This document shows positions 28,690 to 38,229 of a stretch of DNA of 64,000 bases, in pieces. The stretch spans positions 124,001-188,000 of the forward strand of contig JAFGMI010000019.1 of assembly GCA_016927595.1 (NCBI GenBank). The letters run 5' to 3'. How positions within the stretch are numbered: position 1 is the stretch's first letter; the number at the start of each line of letters is the position of its first letter. The notes below the pieces were generated by a model, which made no database searches, was not told where the DNA came from, and was given only the letters and a program-made list of their open reading frames with translations. Position numbers and translations under genes: made by a program. This stretch comes from Melioribacteraceae bacterium (lineage in GTDB: Bacteria > Bacteroidota > Ignavibacteria > Ignavibacteriales > Melioribacteraceae).

Positions 28690-29274
28690 CTAATCTCTGT
28701 AAATATTTTTTAACAATTTTTGAAGTTGTGTTCTCCCCCTGTTTATTCTCGATTTTACGGTACCGATTGATAAACCTGTAATCTCGGCAATTTCCTCATA
28801 AGAAAAATTTTGAATATCTCTTAAAATCACCACTTCTCTGTAAACCGGCTTAACTTTCAAAAGCGCTCTCTGAACCATTTCTCCCTTTATGCTGCTATCG
28901 GTAGTGACATCCGGCGCAAAGAACTTTTTATCTTCGATTTGAATTGTTCTCTCTTCATCATCATTATGAAGTGAAAGAACAGTTCTTCTTTTTCTTCTTT
29001 TTAATTCGTTTTTTGCAAGATTTCCGGCTATTGTATAAATCCATGTGGAAAATTTAGCAAACGATTTATAAGAATCTTTGTTCAGGTAAAATTTAATCAT
29101 GGTATCCTGAACAATATCGGAACAAATATCTTTATTGCCAACGAACCTGTACACAAAATTCATCAACGGATCTTTATACCGTTTAACAAGAATTTCATAT
29201 GCCTCAATTGTATTGTGGTCCTGAAATTCTTTTATCAGCTCTTCATCAGATAACGAAAATAATTTTTGTTTCAA
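28690..29274 (-). CDS. ECF-type RNA polymerase sigma factor
   Basis: A 194-residue sigma-70 family protein. Region 2 (about 25-95) includes YRFVGNKDICSDIVQDTMIKFY and STWIYTIAGNLAKNELKRRKRR. Region 4 (about 130-185) includes REVVILRDIQNFSYEEIAEITGLSIGTVKSRINRGRTQL, a clear helix-turn-helix. It directs polymerase to a small regulon, probably for envelope stress as its neighbour is membrane-bound. The start is TTG at 29274, with no strong ribosome site. It is the first gene of the pair. Confidence 0.93.
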   Translation of the reverse strand: MKQKLFSLSDEELIKEFQDHNTIEAYEILVKRYKDPLMNFVYRFVGNKDICSDIVQDTMIKFYLNKDSYKSFAKFSTWIYTIAGNLAKNELKRRKRRTVLSLHNDDEERTIQIEDKKFFAPDVTTDSSIKGEMVQRALLKVKPVYREVVILRDIQNFSYEEIAEITGLSIGTVKSRINRGRTQLQKLLKNIYRD

Positions 29275-29363
29275 TGGAGTTTATACTTTTTATAAGATTT
29301 TTTGTTTCAACTTATGGGTAACTTTTTAAAATATCAGAACAAAATTACAATAAATTTATGTGA

Positions 29364-30377
29364 TTATCTGAACATATCCGAAATCAATACGGTTAAAATG
29401 GTTTTGGAATTACTTGATGATGTTTTTATGGATTTTTCAGCTGAGAGCAAAGCTTCAGATATTTGATATAATCTTTTATGAGATTTTAAAAATCTTGCTT
29501 TTGTGCAATTTTTATAGTAAAAATAAGATACTCCGGCTGCTTTTGCAGCTTCTGCCTCACTCATTTTTTTCGACGATAATTCAATTGATTTGGCTACAGT
29601 GTTCAGGTACTTTGAAAGCATTGTTACTATATACACTGGATCGTTACCATTATGCAGTAAATTCAGAGCAATTTCCAACGACTTTGATTTATTCCCGCTG
29701 CTTATTGCATCCTGGAGGTGAAAAATATTAAATTCTTTGGTTACAGAGGTAAGTTTTTCGATGCTTTCGGGTGTTATTTCCTCGCCTGGTATGTAGTCAG
29801 CGAATTTTAGAAGATTCATCTGTAGAAGAGATTTATTTTCCCCTACCAGGTCTATTAATGTCCAAGCATTTTCTTCTGAGATTTTCATATCCAAGGATTT
29901 AACTTCTCGCCGGATCCACTGATTTAATTCAACACCTTTTAATTCATGTGCTTCGAAGATATACCCCTGTTTGCAAAGTGAAAGATAAGGTTCCTTTGAG
30001 TCATCCAGTTTTTTACCGAATTGGGAAATAATAAGTATTGTAAATTCTGCAGGATTGTTAACATACTCGGCAAATGTTTTTCGTTCGGATATATTTTCAA
30101 AATTTTTAACAAGCACAATTTTTTTCTCACCACCGAACGGGAATGCGCTTGCCTCATCAACAATATCCGATACTATCGATTCTTTTGATGTTTCAATTAT
30201 TTGCTTATCAAAATCGCTGGTAATTTTCTTCTCGGCTATCTCCAGAACTTTGGCCACGGCTTTTGATATTGTAAAAGAATCTTCACCAAAAAAGAAATAT
30301 ATCGGCAAAAGAGAATTTTCGTTTAAATAGTTGGAAAGATTATAAACCGATTCAGTATTATTTTTCTTAGCTGCCAT
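29364..30377 (-). CDS. holA: DNA polymerase III delta subunit
   Basis: A 337-residue clamp-loader subunit that opens the beta clamp. The N-terminal Rossmann-like part (FFGEDSFTISKAVAKVLEIA, then FPFGGEKKIVLVKNFEN) and the C-terminal collar (about 215-330, NIFHLQDAISSGNKSKSLEIALNLLHNGNDPVYIVTML) match HolA in order and length. Its first bases overlap the tiny MetS-like gene by 11, so it is co-transcribed with the transporter genes. Confidence 0.88.
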   Translation of the reverse strand: MAAKKNNTESVYNLSNYLNENSLLPIYFFFGEDSFTISKAVAKVLEIAEKKITSDFDKQIIETSKESIVSDIVDEASAFPFGGEKKIVLVKNFENISERKTFAEYVNNPAEFTILIISQFGKKLDDSKEPYLSLCKQGYIFEAHELKGVELNQWIRREVKSLDMKISEENAWTLIDLVGENKSLLQMNLLKFADYIPGEEITPESIEKLTSVTKEFNIFHLQDAISSGNKSKSLEIALNLLHNGNDPVYIVTMLSKYLNTVAKSIELSSKKMSEAEAAKAAGVSYFYYKNCTKARFLKSHKRLYQISEALLSAEKSIKTSSSNSKTILTVLISDMFR

Positions 30378-30486
30378 CTTTATTCTTTATTTTTTCCATT
30401 TTTGCTGCTTTGCGCAGAAAGAATATAAATCCGCCCCAAATAATCGACGGAACAACTATTATCGTAATAACAGTATAAGTGCTCAT
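30367..30486 (-). CDS. metS: MetS-like small subunit of the NSS transporter
   Basis: A 39-residue gene, easily missed. The ATG at 30486 follows the transporter stop codon with no gap, and the TAA (30367-30369) overlaps the holA start. The protein is one membrane helix with VPSIIWGGFIFFLRKAAK and a basic end, the pattern of the MetS small subunits that accompany MetP-type NSS transporters and are needed for methionine and alanine uptake in Corynebacterium. Placement directly after the NSS gene is the main support. Confidence 0.82.
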   Translation of the reverse strand: MSTYTVITIIVVPSIIWGGFIFFLRKAAKMEKIKNKDGS

Positions 30487-31950
30487 TTAATCAGCAAAAG
30501 TTTTTCTTGTAATATATCGATTAAGCCCTATAAAAAGCGATATAAATAATCCCCATTGCAGCAGGCAGGTCCCTGCATTTTCAGTATGGAAGGGATTCCA
30601 CCATTCCGGCTCCCACGAAACAGATGAAATTAACCACCACCCCAGAAGTATCACAGCCTGCACGGGAATAAGATATTTAATTATAACTGTGTACCATCCC
30701 CCGACTTTTATATCACTACCTGATCCGTTTACTATTTCCTTCCTGAATTTTTCAACATCATATTTTCGTACGGCAAAAGCAATAAAAGCACCACTTAATA
30801 TTAGTCCGATTCCCCAAACCCAATCCTGGTTAGTAAAAAAATCAATACTTAATGCCGAAGGGATACCGAAAATAAACCCCAGTGAACCGACAATAATTAT
30901 AGATTTCTTTCTCTGCATTCCGAAATCAATTAGGGTTCTCGTACTCAGTTCCACCATAGAAATTAAAGATGACAATGCAGCAAACGTCAGCCCGAGGAAA
31001 AATAATGAAGCGAAAATAGTATTGAGTGTCATGTTACCGGATATTTGTCCGAAAAGTATGGGTAGATAGATAAAAGTAAGACCTGTATTTGCCGGACCGG
31101 ACTGTGTGATCTGATTCATTGCATCAACACTGCTGAGTGCAAATACTGTTGAAAATATTGTAATTCCTGCTATAAGCGAAATAGAATTATTGCCAAAACC
31201 AATAAGCGCCGCATTTAAAGGTATATCTTCCTTTTTTCGCATGTAAATAGCATAAGTAAGAATTAATCCCCAGCCAGCTCCCGTATCCCATGCATTCTGA
31301 GTAAGTGCATTAAGCCAGACCTTGTAGTTTAAAAGATACTCCAACGACGGAGTAAAAAAGTATTCAATTCCGTTAATTGCATCCGGCAATGACACGGCTC
31401 GCACAAATAAAACGAAAAGAATAATTATTAAAGATGATACCAGCAACTTATTTACTTTTTCTATTCCTTTGACGACTCCCTTGTACACCACAACCGAACA
31501 TAACAGTATTGCAGTGAAGTGAAAGTAGATTGAATTGTACCCGCCGGAAAACTCGTTCCAGTAATCAAGATGATTATGAACACTGAGCAATTCTCCCGAT
31601 ACAGCTGAAATAAAATATCTGATACACCAGCCGGCAACTACAGAGTAATAGAACATTATCGCGGTTGTTACCAATGCGATAAATGCGCCCATCCATCCAT
31701 ACTTGTTACCAGCAGTTTTAGATATCGCACCGATCGGACCCATTCGTGCAGATTTGCCTATAGCAAATTCAGTAATTATAAGCGGAACAGACCAAATGAG
31801 AAGAAAAACCACCCATGGAATAAGAAAAGATCCTCCGCCGTTTTGTGCAACTATTCTGGAAAACCTCCAGATATTGCCGGTACCAATTGCGATGCCGAGT
31901 GTGGCTAAAATCAAACCCCAGCGGGATGTGAAGAATTCTTTTTCTTTCAT
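30487..31950 (-). CDS. Neurotransmitter:sodium symporter family transporter (MetP-like)
   Basis: A 487-residue NSS transporter with about 12 helices, the LeuT fold. The unwound first helix motif GTGNIWRF is at 23-30, and the second helix follows with GGGSFLIPWVVFLLIWSVPL. Such proteins import amino acids with sodium. A MetS-like subunit encoded immediately downstream makes a MetP-type transporter of methionine or other aliphatic amino acids most likely. The gene ends directly at the MetS start codon. Confidence 0.9.
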   Translation of the reverse strand: MKEKEFFTSRWGLILATLGIAIGTGNIWRFSRIVAQNGGGSFLIPWVVFLLIWSVPLIITEFAIGKSARMGPIGAISKTAGNKYGWMGAFIALVTTAIMFYYSVVAGWCIRYFISAVSGELLSVHNHLDYWNEFSGGYNSIYFHFTAILLCSVVVYKGVVKGIEKVNKLLVSSLIIILFVLFVRAVSLPDAINGIEYFFTPSLEYLLNYKVWLNALTQNAWDTGAGWGLILTYAIYMRKKEDIPLNAALIGFGNNSISLIAGITIFSTVFALSSVDAMNQITQSGPANTGLTFIYLPILFGQISGNMTLNTIFASLFFLGLTFAALSSLISMVELSTRTLIDFGMQRKKSIIIVGSLGFIFGIPSALSIDFFTNQDWVWGIGLILSGAFIAFAVRKYDVEKFRKEIVNGSGSDIKVGGWYTVIIKYLIPVQAVILLGWWLISSVSWEPEWWNPFHTENAGTCLLQWGLFISLFIGLNRYITRKTFAD

Positions 31951-31962
31951 CCAACCTTGTAA

Positions 31963-32592
31963 TTATTTATCTCGCTTTTCAATCGTAACTTTTTCCATAA
32001 CGACATCATTGACGGGCTTATCATATGGTTTCGTTGTTGGAACTTTTCCTATAGCTTTCACCACTTCAATTCCGGAAATCACCTTACCAAACACCGTATG
32101 TTTCCCGTTAAGCCAGGGAGTCGGGACAAGCGTTATAAAAAACTGACTTCCGTTTGTATTCGGACCGGCATTTGCCATCGAGAGAGTTCCTGCCTCATCA
32201 TGTTTGAGATGCACTTTAAATTCATCTTCGAATTTACCGCCCCAGTAACTTTCACCGTCGCGCCCGGTACCCGTAGGATCACCGCCCTGAATCATAAAAT
32301 TGTCTATCACTCTGTGAAACGTAACACCGTTATAATAATTCTTTGTGGAAAGACCTACAAAGTTTTCAACTGTTTTAGGAACATCCCCTGCAAATAATTC
32401 TATTTCGAATTTACCCATATTAGTTTCAAAAACGGCAACCAATATCTGGTTGTCATCTAACGACATCAGATTTTTCACAATTTCTTCCTTATTTTGATTA
32501 TTGTTTGAATCTTGAGCATTTGTTTCTTTCTCAGGCGATCCGCACCCAAGGAACAATACAAGTGCCAGAAAATACCAAATAGCTTTTTGCAT
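31963..32592 (-). CDS. Cyclophilin-type peptidyl-prolyl isomerase, lipoprotein
   Basis: A 209-residue cyclophilin. A lipoprotein signal ends in LFLGC with C17, so it is probably anchored to an envelope membrane after a ~50-residue linker. The isomerase core starts [25 protein letters not shown], and [30 protein letters not shown] and [12 protein letters not shown] carry the catalytic Arg, Phe, Gln and His. It helps fold periplasmic proteins. AAGGAGA stands before the ATG. Confidence 0.93.
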   Translation of the reverse strand: MQKAIWYFLALVLFLGCGSPEKETNAQDSNNNQNKEEIVKNLMSLDDNQILVAVFETNMGKFEIELFAGDVPKTVENFVGLSTKNYYNGVTFHRVIDNFMIQGGDPTGTGRDGESYWGGKFEDEFKVHLKHDEAGTLSMANAGPNTNGSQFFITLVPTPWLNGKHTVFGKVISGIEVVKAIGKVPTTKPYDKPVNDVVMEKVTIEKRDK

Positions 32593-32602
32593 CTTTATCT
32601 CC

Positions 32603-33451
32603 TTAAGCTGTGATTAAATTTAAATTAAGAAGTATAAGTATTATCACACCGATAACGATTCTGTAAAATACAAAAACATAAGTAGAATGACTTTTTAAAA
32701 AATTCAATAAAAAAGCGATTGTGAGATAACCGCTTAACGCTGATACAAAGGTTGCAACCGCAAGAGTAACTAATCCCTGCTCGTCCAGATATTCCAGTGA
32801 TTGATAAAATTCCAGCAATCCGCTTCCCAGTACAGCAGGAACACTAAGCAGAAAAGAAAACCTGGCAGCAGTTTCTCGTTTAAACCCGAGAAATATACCT
32901 GCTGTAATTGTTGTGCCGGATCGCGATGAACCGGGTATTAGTGCGAGACATTGACCGATGCCCACTACTATTGATGAAACCCAGTTAATATCTTTCATGT
33001 CTTTTTTGAAGTTACCAAGTTTTTCGGCAGCAGCCAGAATAATACCAAGTGTAATAAGACTGGCTGATATAACGTATAAATTTTTTGTCAGCGAGCCTTC
33101 AATTATTTCCTTGAAACCCAGGCCCACTATGACCACGGGAATGCTGCCTAATATTATGTACCAACCGAGTTTTGAATTGTACTCCTGCCTGAAAAACTTT
33201 TTAGGCTTTATGATGTTATCCCTGCTGAATGAAATCAAAATATTCCATAGGTCATTCCGAAAATAGAATAGAACCGCTATTAGAGTACCAAGTTGTATCA
33301 CAGCAATAAATGCAGTCCATTGTTCCGGATTCTCGGGATCAATTAAGTTGAATAATTTCCCTGCAACTGTTAAGTGACCTGTGCTGCTGATCGGTAAGAA
33401 TTCCGTGAGCCCCTGGATAAGTCCTAAAAGAATAGCTTCGAGAACCGACAA
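32603..33451 (-). CDS. uppP: Undecaprenyl-diphosphate phosphatase
   Basis: A 282-residue BacA-type phosphatase with about 8 helices. It recycles undecaprenyl pyrophosphate for peptidoglycan and O-antigen carriers. The two active-site motifs are [11 protein letters not shown] (17-27) and [11 protein letters not shown] (about 170-180), with [12 protein letters not shown] between. The start is TTG at 33451, preceded by AGGA, two to three bases after the stop of the beta-barrel gene. Confidence 0.95.
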   Translation of the reverse strand: MSVLEAILLGLIQGLTEFLPISSTGHLTVAGKLFNLIDPENPEQWTAFIAVIQLGTLIAVLFYFRNDLWNILISFSRDNIIKPKKFFRQEYNSKLGWYIILGSIPVVIVGLGFKEIIEGSLTKNLYVISASLITLGIILAAAEKLGNFKKDMKDINWVSSIVVGIGQCLALIPGSSRSGTTITAGIFLGFKRETAARFSFLLSVPAVLGSGLLEFYQSLEYLDEQGLVTLAVATFVSALSGYLTIAFLLNFLKSHSTYVFVFYRIVIGVIILILLNLNLITA

Positions 33452-33452
33452 A

Positions 33453-34091
33453 CTAGTTTCCTATAAAATATGATACACCGAGATTAATGCTGATAGAAAG
33501 AGAATTAATGTTAACATTCTCCTCAAAAAATTTATTGTAAATTTTATTTCCGTTATTAGCTACTTCGCCTGCTAAGTCGTATCTTAAAGTTGTACCAATA
33601 TTGGCAAAAAAGCTGCTGCTAAGTGCTGTGTGTGCCTGAACTCTGGCAAGCAAACCGAAACCCGACGAGGTATAATTTACACTGGCGAGTATTTTTTCGT
33701 CGAGATCAACATATCTGTAACCTGCCCCTGCGCCGAATTTGAATTTATATCCCCTACCCGGAATAACATAGTAGGCTAGTACAGACGGTTTGTGGTGCGC
33801 ATATGTAATATCGTACTGACCTATACCTCCAAGGGGAGCGTTATGGGAAAAAAGTGAATATACATATTCGAAACCCATCTGAAACTTTGGTGTTAAACTT
33901 ACATCTGTTTCCAGAAAAACTTCAAATGCACTATTAAAAGTTGACACCTCATCGCCGGACAGAGTGCTGTTTATATAATCCTGAAGCGATGAATTATTAA
34001 TAAAACTTATACCCATACCTGCAGCTATGTCGTATTGTGCATTGACCTTTATTGTAACGATTAAACATAGTACCAGTATTAATCTTTTCAT
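33453..34091 (-). CDS. Outer-membrane beta-barrel protein, unknown function
   Basis: A 212-residue protein with a signal peptide (hydrophobic 4-15, cleavage after VNA-18) and a mature part of alternating hydrophobic and polar residues: FQMGFEYVYSLF, YKFKFGAGAGYRYVDL and the last strand SLSISINLGVSYFIGN. This fits an eight-stranded OmpA-type barrel without an added domain. It is coupled to the flippase-like gene (4-base overlap). No function can be assigned. Confidence 0.7.
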   Translation of the reverse strand: MKRLILVLCLIVTIKVNAQYDIAAGMGISFINNSSLQDYINSTLSGDEVSTFNSAFEVFLETDVSLTPKFQMGFEYVYSLFSHNAPLGGIGQYDITYAHHKPSVLAYYVIPGRGYKFKFGAGAGYRYVDLDEKILASVNYTSSGFGLLARVQAHTALSSSFFANIGTTLRYDLAGEVANNGNKIYNKFFEENVNINSLSISINLGVSYFIGN

Positions 34092-35161
34092 TGAGATTCC
34101 CCGCCCGCTCTTATTACGCTAATAAAAGTTTCTTTAGATAGTCCTTTTTTAACCCTGATGAAATTAGCCAGAAATATAAGTCCGAATGAAGAGGAAACAA
34201 AAACGATTACTGAAATTGCATGTGTCACAAGTGCGTAGGCAATACCGATTTCTTCACTGAAGCCATATAGCGAGACAAGGACTGTTTTAACAATAAGGTG
34301 ATAGCTTCCTGTTCCACCCGGCGTTGGTATAATAATTCCGAATGCCGAAATCGTCATTACAACCCATGCCATACTAAAATTAACATCAGCAATCTCATTC
34401 ATCCTGAGCATAAAAAAAGCTATATATGAAGTAAACCCATAAATGAGCATTATAAGTATTGAATGAACAATCGTTACAAGATAATTCTTTTTACCTTTTA
34501 AACTGCTGAATCCTTCGATAAGCATATGGAGGACGTATGACAATTTTACAGATAATTTTTGAGAAAATTTCGCTATAAGTCCTACCGTAATATTTACGAA
34601 TTTTTCTTTCATTTTTATCAGCAGATACATAATGACAATTATAATTCCTAATACCAGAAAACCGATTATAAGGGCAGATTTAAGCCATAAAATATCAACA
34701 AGCAGATTCCCATCGTAAATTGCAATGCTCACAAGTACAGAAATCCCCAGAATTATCAGGTCTATTACCCGCTCGATAATAATTGTCCCGAGCATGGATG
34801 ACCTTGATATGTTCTCCCACTTGCCTCCGAACAATGCCCTGTAGAATTCCCCCAGCCTTGGAACGACACAATTCACACCATAGCCAACCATTACGGAAGC
34901 GAAAAGATTAAGGGTTGATGTATCCGGATTTACTGAATTTAATATAACCTTCCAGCGCAACGCTCTTAAATAATGTGATAACAGGAATACTATAAGAAAT
35001 ATGAAGAGCCAAATAAATGAAATGTCAGCAATAGCGGCCAGGGATTCAGACAATTCGACGTTGTAAAAAGCGATGTACAGCAACACAACAGTAAGGATAA
35101 ACGGCAATGTATATCCGGCAATTTTTTTAATTTTTTGTTTGTACCCTTCATCGAAGATCAA
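34088..35161 (-). CDS. Lysylphosphatidylglycerol synthase TM-region/flippase-like protein (UPF0104)
   Basis: A 357-residue integral membrane protein with about 8 helices. The signature stretches are FLLSHYLRALRWKVIL (about 65-80), VGYGVNCVVPRLGEFYRALF (about 93-112) and IPTPGGTGSYH (about 290-300). Relatives flip lipids or form the membrane half of MprF and of glycosyltransferase systems. I set the start at TTG 35161 because GGAGGAGG precedes it with a 9-base spacer. A longer frame to 35203 has no such site and overlaps lolA more. The substrate is unknown. Confidence 0.82.
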   Translation of the reverse strand: MIFDEGYKQKIKKIAGYTLPFILTVVLLYIAFYNVELSESLAAIADISFIWLFIFLIVFLLSHYLRALRWKVILNSVNPDTSTLNLFASVMVGYGVNCVVPRLGEFYRALFGGKWENISRSSMLGTIIIERVIDLIILGISVLVSIAIYDGNLLVDILWLKSALIIGFLVLGIIIVIMYLLIKMKEKFVNITVGLIAKFSQKLSVKLSYVLHMLIEGFSSLKGKKNYLVTIVHSILIMLIYGFTSYIAFFMLRMNEIADVNFSMAWVVMTISAFGIIIPTPGGTGSYHLIVKTVLVSLYGFSEEIGIAYALVTHAISVIVFVSSSFGLIFLANFIRVKKGLSKETFISVIRAGGESQ

Positions 35162-35786
35162 TGATCTCTGCCTCCTCCGAAGGATTAAAATTAAAAGATA
35201 CACCGGTTATATCTTCGTCGATTTTTATGTTACTTAAAGCGAACACAATAACATTATTTGTAAAATCGGTTATTTCAATTTTATTGACAATATTTTTCTT
35301 GCTCAGAGTAATTTCCGCCTTATTGAATCCGATATTATTCCTAGGAATAAATTTCAATTTTTTCTTATCGGGTGAATTCTGTATTAACTCGATATCACAA
35401 AGATCCGGTATTTCAAAAATAAATTTATCCAGAGAGAAAGAATTCGATCTGTCGCCCGATGATGATATTACTACACGGTTAAGATCGTTATCTACATTAT
35501 AAACAAATTCGCCGTTGGAAATAATAAGTTTATTTCCAAAATCAATCTTAAATTTCCCTTCCTTTGTATAGATAAACTCACCATCTAGTCTTATAAGTTC
35601 TTTACCGTCTTTATTAAAAACTATTTGTTCGAAATCCGACCTAAAATTGTCAAGCATATTATACCGGTTCTGGACATCCTTAACAAGCTGTTCAGCATTC
35701 TGAGCATTCGTTACCGGGGCTATCCATAAACTCACTATTAAAAACATCTTATAAATTTTTAAGTAAGGTTTCAAGTTGATCCTCAT
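35148..35786 (-). CDS. lolA: Outer-membrane lipoprotein carrier LolA
   Basis: A 212-residue periplasmic carrier of lipoproteins to the outer membrane. A signal peptide with a basic start and hydrophobic core ends at TNA-Q. The mature part begins with NRYNMLDNFRSDFEQIVF and has the half-barrel strands IRLDGEFIYTKEGKFKIDFG. ATG 35786 is chosen because it gives the basic n-region; TTG 35792 and ATG 35747 are alternatives. It overlaps the end of ftsK. LolB is not seen, in line with many Bacteroidota-like genomes. Confidence 0.85.
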   Translation of the reverse strand: MRINLKPYLKIYKMFLIVSLWIAPVTNAQNAEQLVKDVQNRYNMLDNFRSDFEQIVFNKDGKELIRLDGEFIYTKEGKFKIDFGNKLIISNGEFVYNVDNDLNRVVISSSGDRSNSFSLDKFIFEIPDLCDIELIQNSPDKKKLKFIPRNNIGFNKAEITLSKKNIVNKIEITDFTNNVIVFALSNIKIDEDITGVSFNFNPSEEAEIIDLR

Positions 35787-38220
35787 TTTCAATAATTACC
35801 TCTCTTGCTTTACTTCCTTCGGAAGGACCGACTATGCCTGCTTCTTCTAGCTGATCTACTATCCGTGCAGCTCTTGAATAGCCTAGTTTCAGGCGCCTTT
35901 GCAGAAGTGATACTGAACCCTGCTGATGACGAACAATGACCCGCGCAGCATCCTCGAACATCGGGTCTAAATCCGCCAGAAAGTTTCCGCCTGCTGACTG
36001 CTTCTTCTCGAACATTGAAGGAAGAAAATATCGTTTCGAGAATCCGTTCTGTGTGTATATATAATTGGTTACTCTTTCAACTTCCTCGGTTGTAATAAAT
36101 GCATTCTGAATTCGGATCGGCTTCGGCATACCGCCGGGTAAAAACAACATATCGCCTCTTCCGAGCAGCTGTTCAGCTCCATTCATATCTAATATCGTTC
36201 TGGAATCAATCCGCGTTGCAACCTGATAAGCGATACGCGCCGAAAAATTAGCCTTGATAACACCGGTAATCACATTCACCGAAGGCCGCTGTGTCGCAAC
36301 AATAAGATGTATTCCCACGGCTCTTGCTAGCTGGGCAATTCTCGCAATAGGTTCTTCAACTTCCTTTCCTGAAGTCATCATCAGATCGGCAAGTTCATCA
36401 ATAATCACTATAATGTACGGTAGTTTATAATGTTGCATCTTGTCGGTATCCGGGGGGCGTTTACGCGGATCCGATACTTTTGCATTATAATCAACAATAT
36501 TCCTCACACCTAACTTTGCCAGCTTATCATATCTTTTTTCCATCTCGTACTCCACGGCTTTAAGAGCAAGCAAAGCATTAGACGGAATTGTAATTATTTC
36601 TTCATCTAGATCGGGTGAAACAGCAAGAAAGTGTTTATTCAGTCTTCCGTAAAATGATAGCTCTATTTTCTTCGGATCAACAATAACGAATTTAACCTCT
36701 GAAGGATGCTTGGCGTAAATGAGGCTGGTAATCATCATATTTATGCCTACGCTTTTACCGGAACCGGTTGATCCGGCAATTAGCAAGTGAGGCATGGTAG
36801 CCAGGTCGGTTATATATACATCGCCGACAATTGTTTTACCGAGTGCCAGCGGCAGCTCAGCTTTAACATCTTTTAATTTACTGATGATACTGCGTGCGCT
36901 TACAAGTGCAGATTTTTCATTAGGTATCTCAACACCTATGGCACTTTTACCTGGAATCGGCGCAATTATTCTTATCCCCCTGGCAGCCAGTGCAAGTGCA
37001 ATATCGTGTTCCAGGGAGACTATTCTGCTTATCTTCACACCCGGAGCCGGAACTATTTCATATAAAGTTACAACCGGACCAGGTGTAACCGATATATCGT
37101 TTATCTGAATATCAAAAAGTGCAAGTTTTTCTTTAAGGAGTTCTGCATTCTGCGTCAGTTCTTTTTCGGGAATTTTAATATCTTCTTCCTTCACAGGATT
37201 AAGCAGATCTGCTCTGGGCGGTTTATAATTTAATTTTTCTTCCCACTGCTCCGGTAATTCGGATTCCTCCTCCGAAACATCCTTTTTATTCTTCGCTATG
37301 TTTTCTTTCTCTTTAATTTTCGGTATCTGAGGTTCTATCTCATCTTTAATCGTTTCCGGTTCAATAACTTTTAAATCTTCATCTTTTTTGACAATTCTTA
37401 TTTTTGTTTCTTCCTGAAGTTTTGTAATCTCTTCCGGTTGGACTATGTTTTCACCCGAACTTTCATCTTCCAACATCGAGAGGATTTTCAGTTTCTTCCT
37501 CTTTGGTTTTACTATAGCCTCATCGTCATCCTGTTCGGGTTTACGAATCTTTATATTTGAATCTTCTTCTTTCTTTTCGAACGAATCGGTGAAAAGTTCT
37601 TTGACATATGAATATATCTTCTCAAATTTTATATCAAATGCAATTATAAAGGCTACCAAGAGCAATGCAATAAGTACGATAATACTTCCCAATCCACCGA
37701 GCAAAGTGCCGATTGCAGCACCTAAAAACTGTCCGATTTTACCGTAAATTTCATTGTTGTTTTCCAGCATCTCAAATTCAGATTTAAATACACCGAATAA
37801 AGATGAGATTATCAACGCAACCGAAAGCAAAAAGTTTGATACGTATACCGATATTCTATAATAGTGCTTTTTAAATATTGCTATTCCCCAAACGAAAAGT
37901 ATTACCGGAAAAACAATTGCAGAATAACCTATTGTTGAATTCAGGAGAAAGTTGGAAAGATAGGCACCGAATAATCCAAGTGCGTTCCGGATTTCTGAAG
38001 CACGTTTCGAAAAATCGTTATCCGGTGAGAAGATTTTGAAAAAATCGTTTAATGCATGTCCGAGGTTATCTTTATCATTTACTGAAAAAGTAAGTATACT
38101 TATAAATGACAGCAGCGCTACAACAATAAGGAATAAGCCCAATAACTTCTTCTTTTTCTCAACTGTTACTGAAAAATATTTACTGTCATTATTGGGTAAA
38201 ATATTTTTTTTCTTAGACAT
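35749..38220 (-). CDS. ftsK: DNA translocase FtsK/SpoIIIE
   Basis: An 823-residue septal DNA pump. Four membrane helices occupy about 25-195 and a charged linker about 210-340. The motor follows with Walker A GSTGSGKS at 483-490 and Walker B IIVIIDELADL near 610. The C-terminal gamma winged-helix domain (about 755-815, GSVSLLQRRLKLGYSRAARIVDQLE) reads the KOPS polarity sites and activates XerD, which is also encoded in this window. The length is usual for the family. Confidence 0.95.
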   Translation of the reverse strand: MSKKKNILPNNDSKYFSVTVEKKKKLLGLFLIVVALLSFISILTFSVNDKDNLGHALNDFFKIFSPDNDFSKRASEIRNALGLFGAYLSNFLLNSTIGYSAIVFPVILFVWGIAIFKKHYYRISVYVSNFLLSVALIISSLFGVFKSEFEMLENNNEIYGKIGQFLGAAIGTLLGGLGSIIVLIALLLVAFIIAFDIKFEKIYSYVKELFTDSFEKKEEDSNIKIRKPEQDDDEAIVKPKRKKLKILSMLEDESSGENIVQPEEITKLQEETKIRIVKKDEDLKVIEPETIKDEIEPQIPKIKEKENIAKNKKDVSEEESELPEQWEEKLNYKPPRADLLNPVKEEDIKIPEKELTQNAELLKEKLALFDIQINDISVTPGPVVTLYEIVPAPGVKISRIVSLEHDIALALAARGIRIIAPIPGKSAIGVEIPNEKSALVSARSIISKLKDVKAELPLALGKTIVGDVYITDLATMPHLLIAGSTGSGKSVGINMMITSLIYAKHPSEVKFVIVDPKKIELSFYGRLNKHFLAVSPDLDEEIITIPSNALLALKAVEYEMEKRYDKLAKLGVRNIVDYNAKVSDPRKRPPDTDKMQHYKLPYIIVIIDELADLMMTSGKEVEEPIARIAQLARAVGIHLIVATQRPSVNVITGVIKANFSARIAYQVATRIDSRTILDMNGAEQLLGRGDMLFLPGGMPKPIRIQNAFITTEEVERVTNYIYTQNGFSKRYFLPSMFEKKQSAGGNFLADLDPMFEDAARVIVRHQQGSVSLLQRRLKLGYSRAARIVDQLEEAGIVGPSEGSKAREVIIENEDQLETLLKNL

Positions 38221-38229
38221 GTAATAGTA

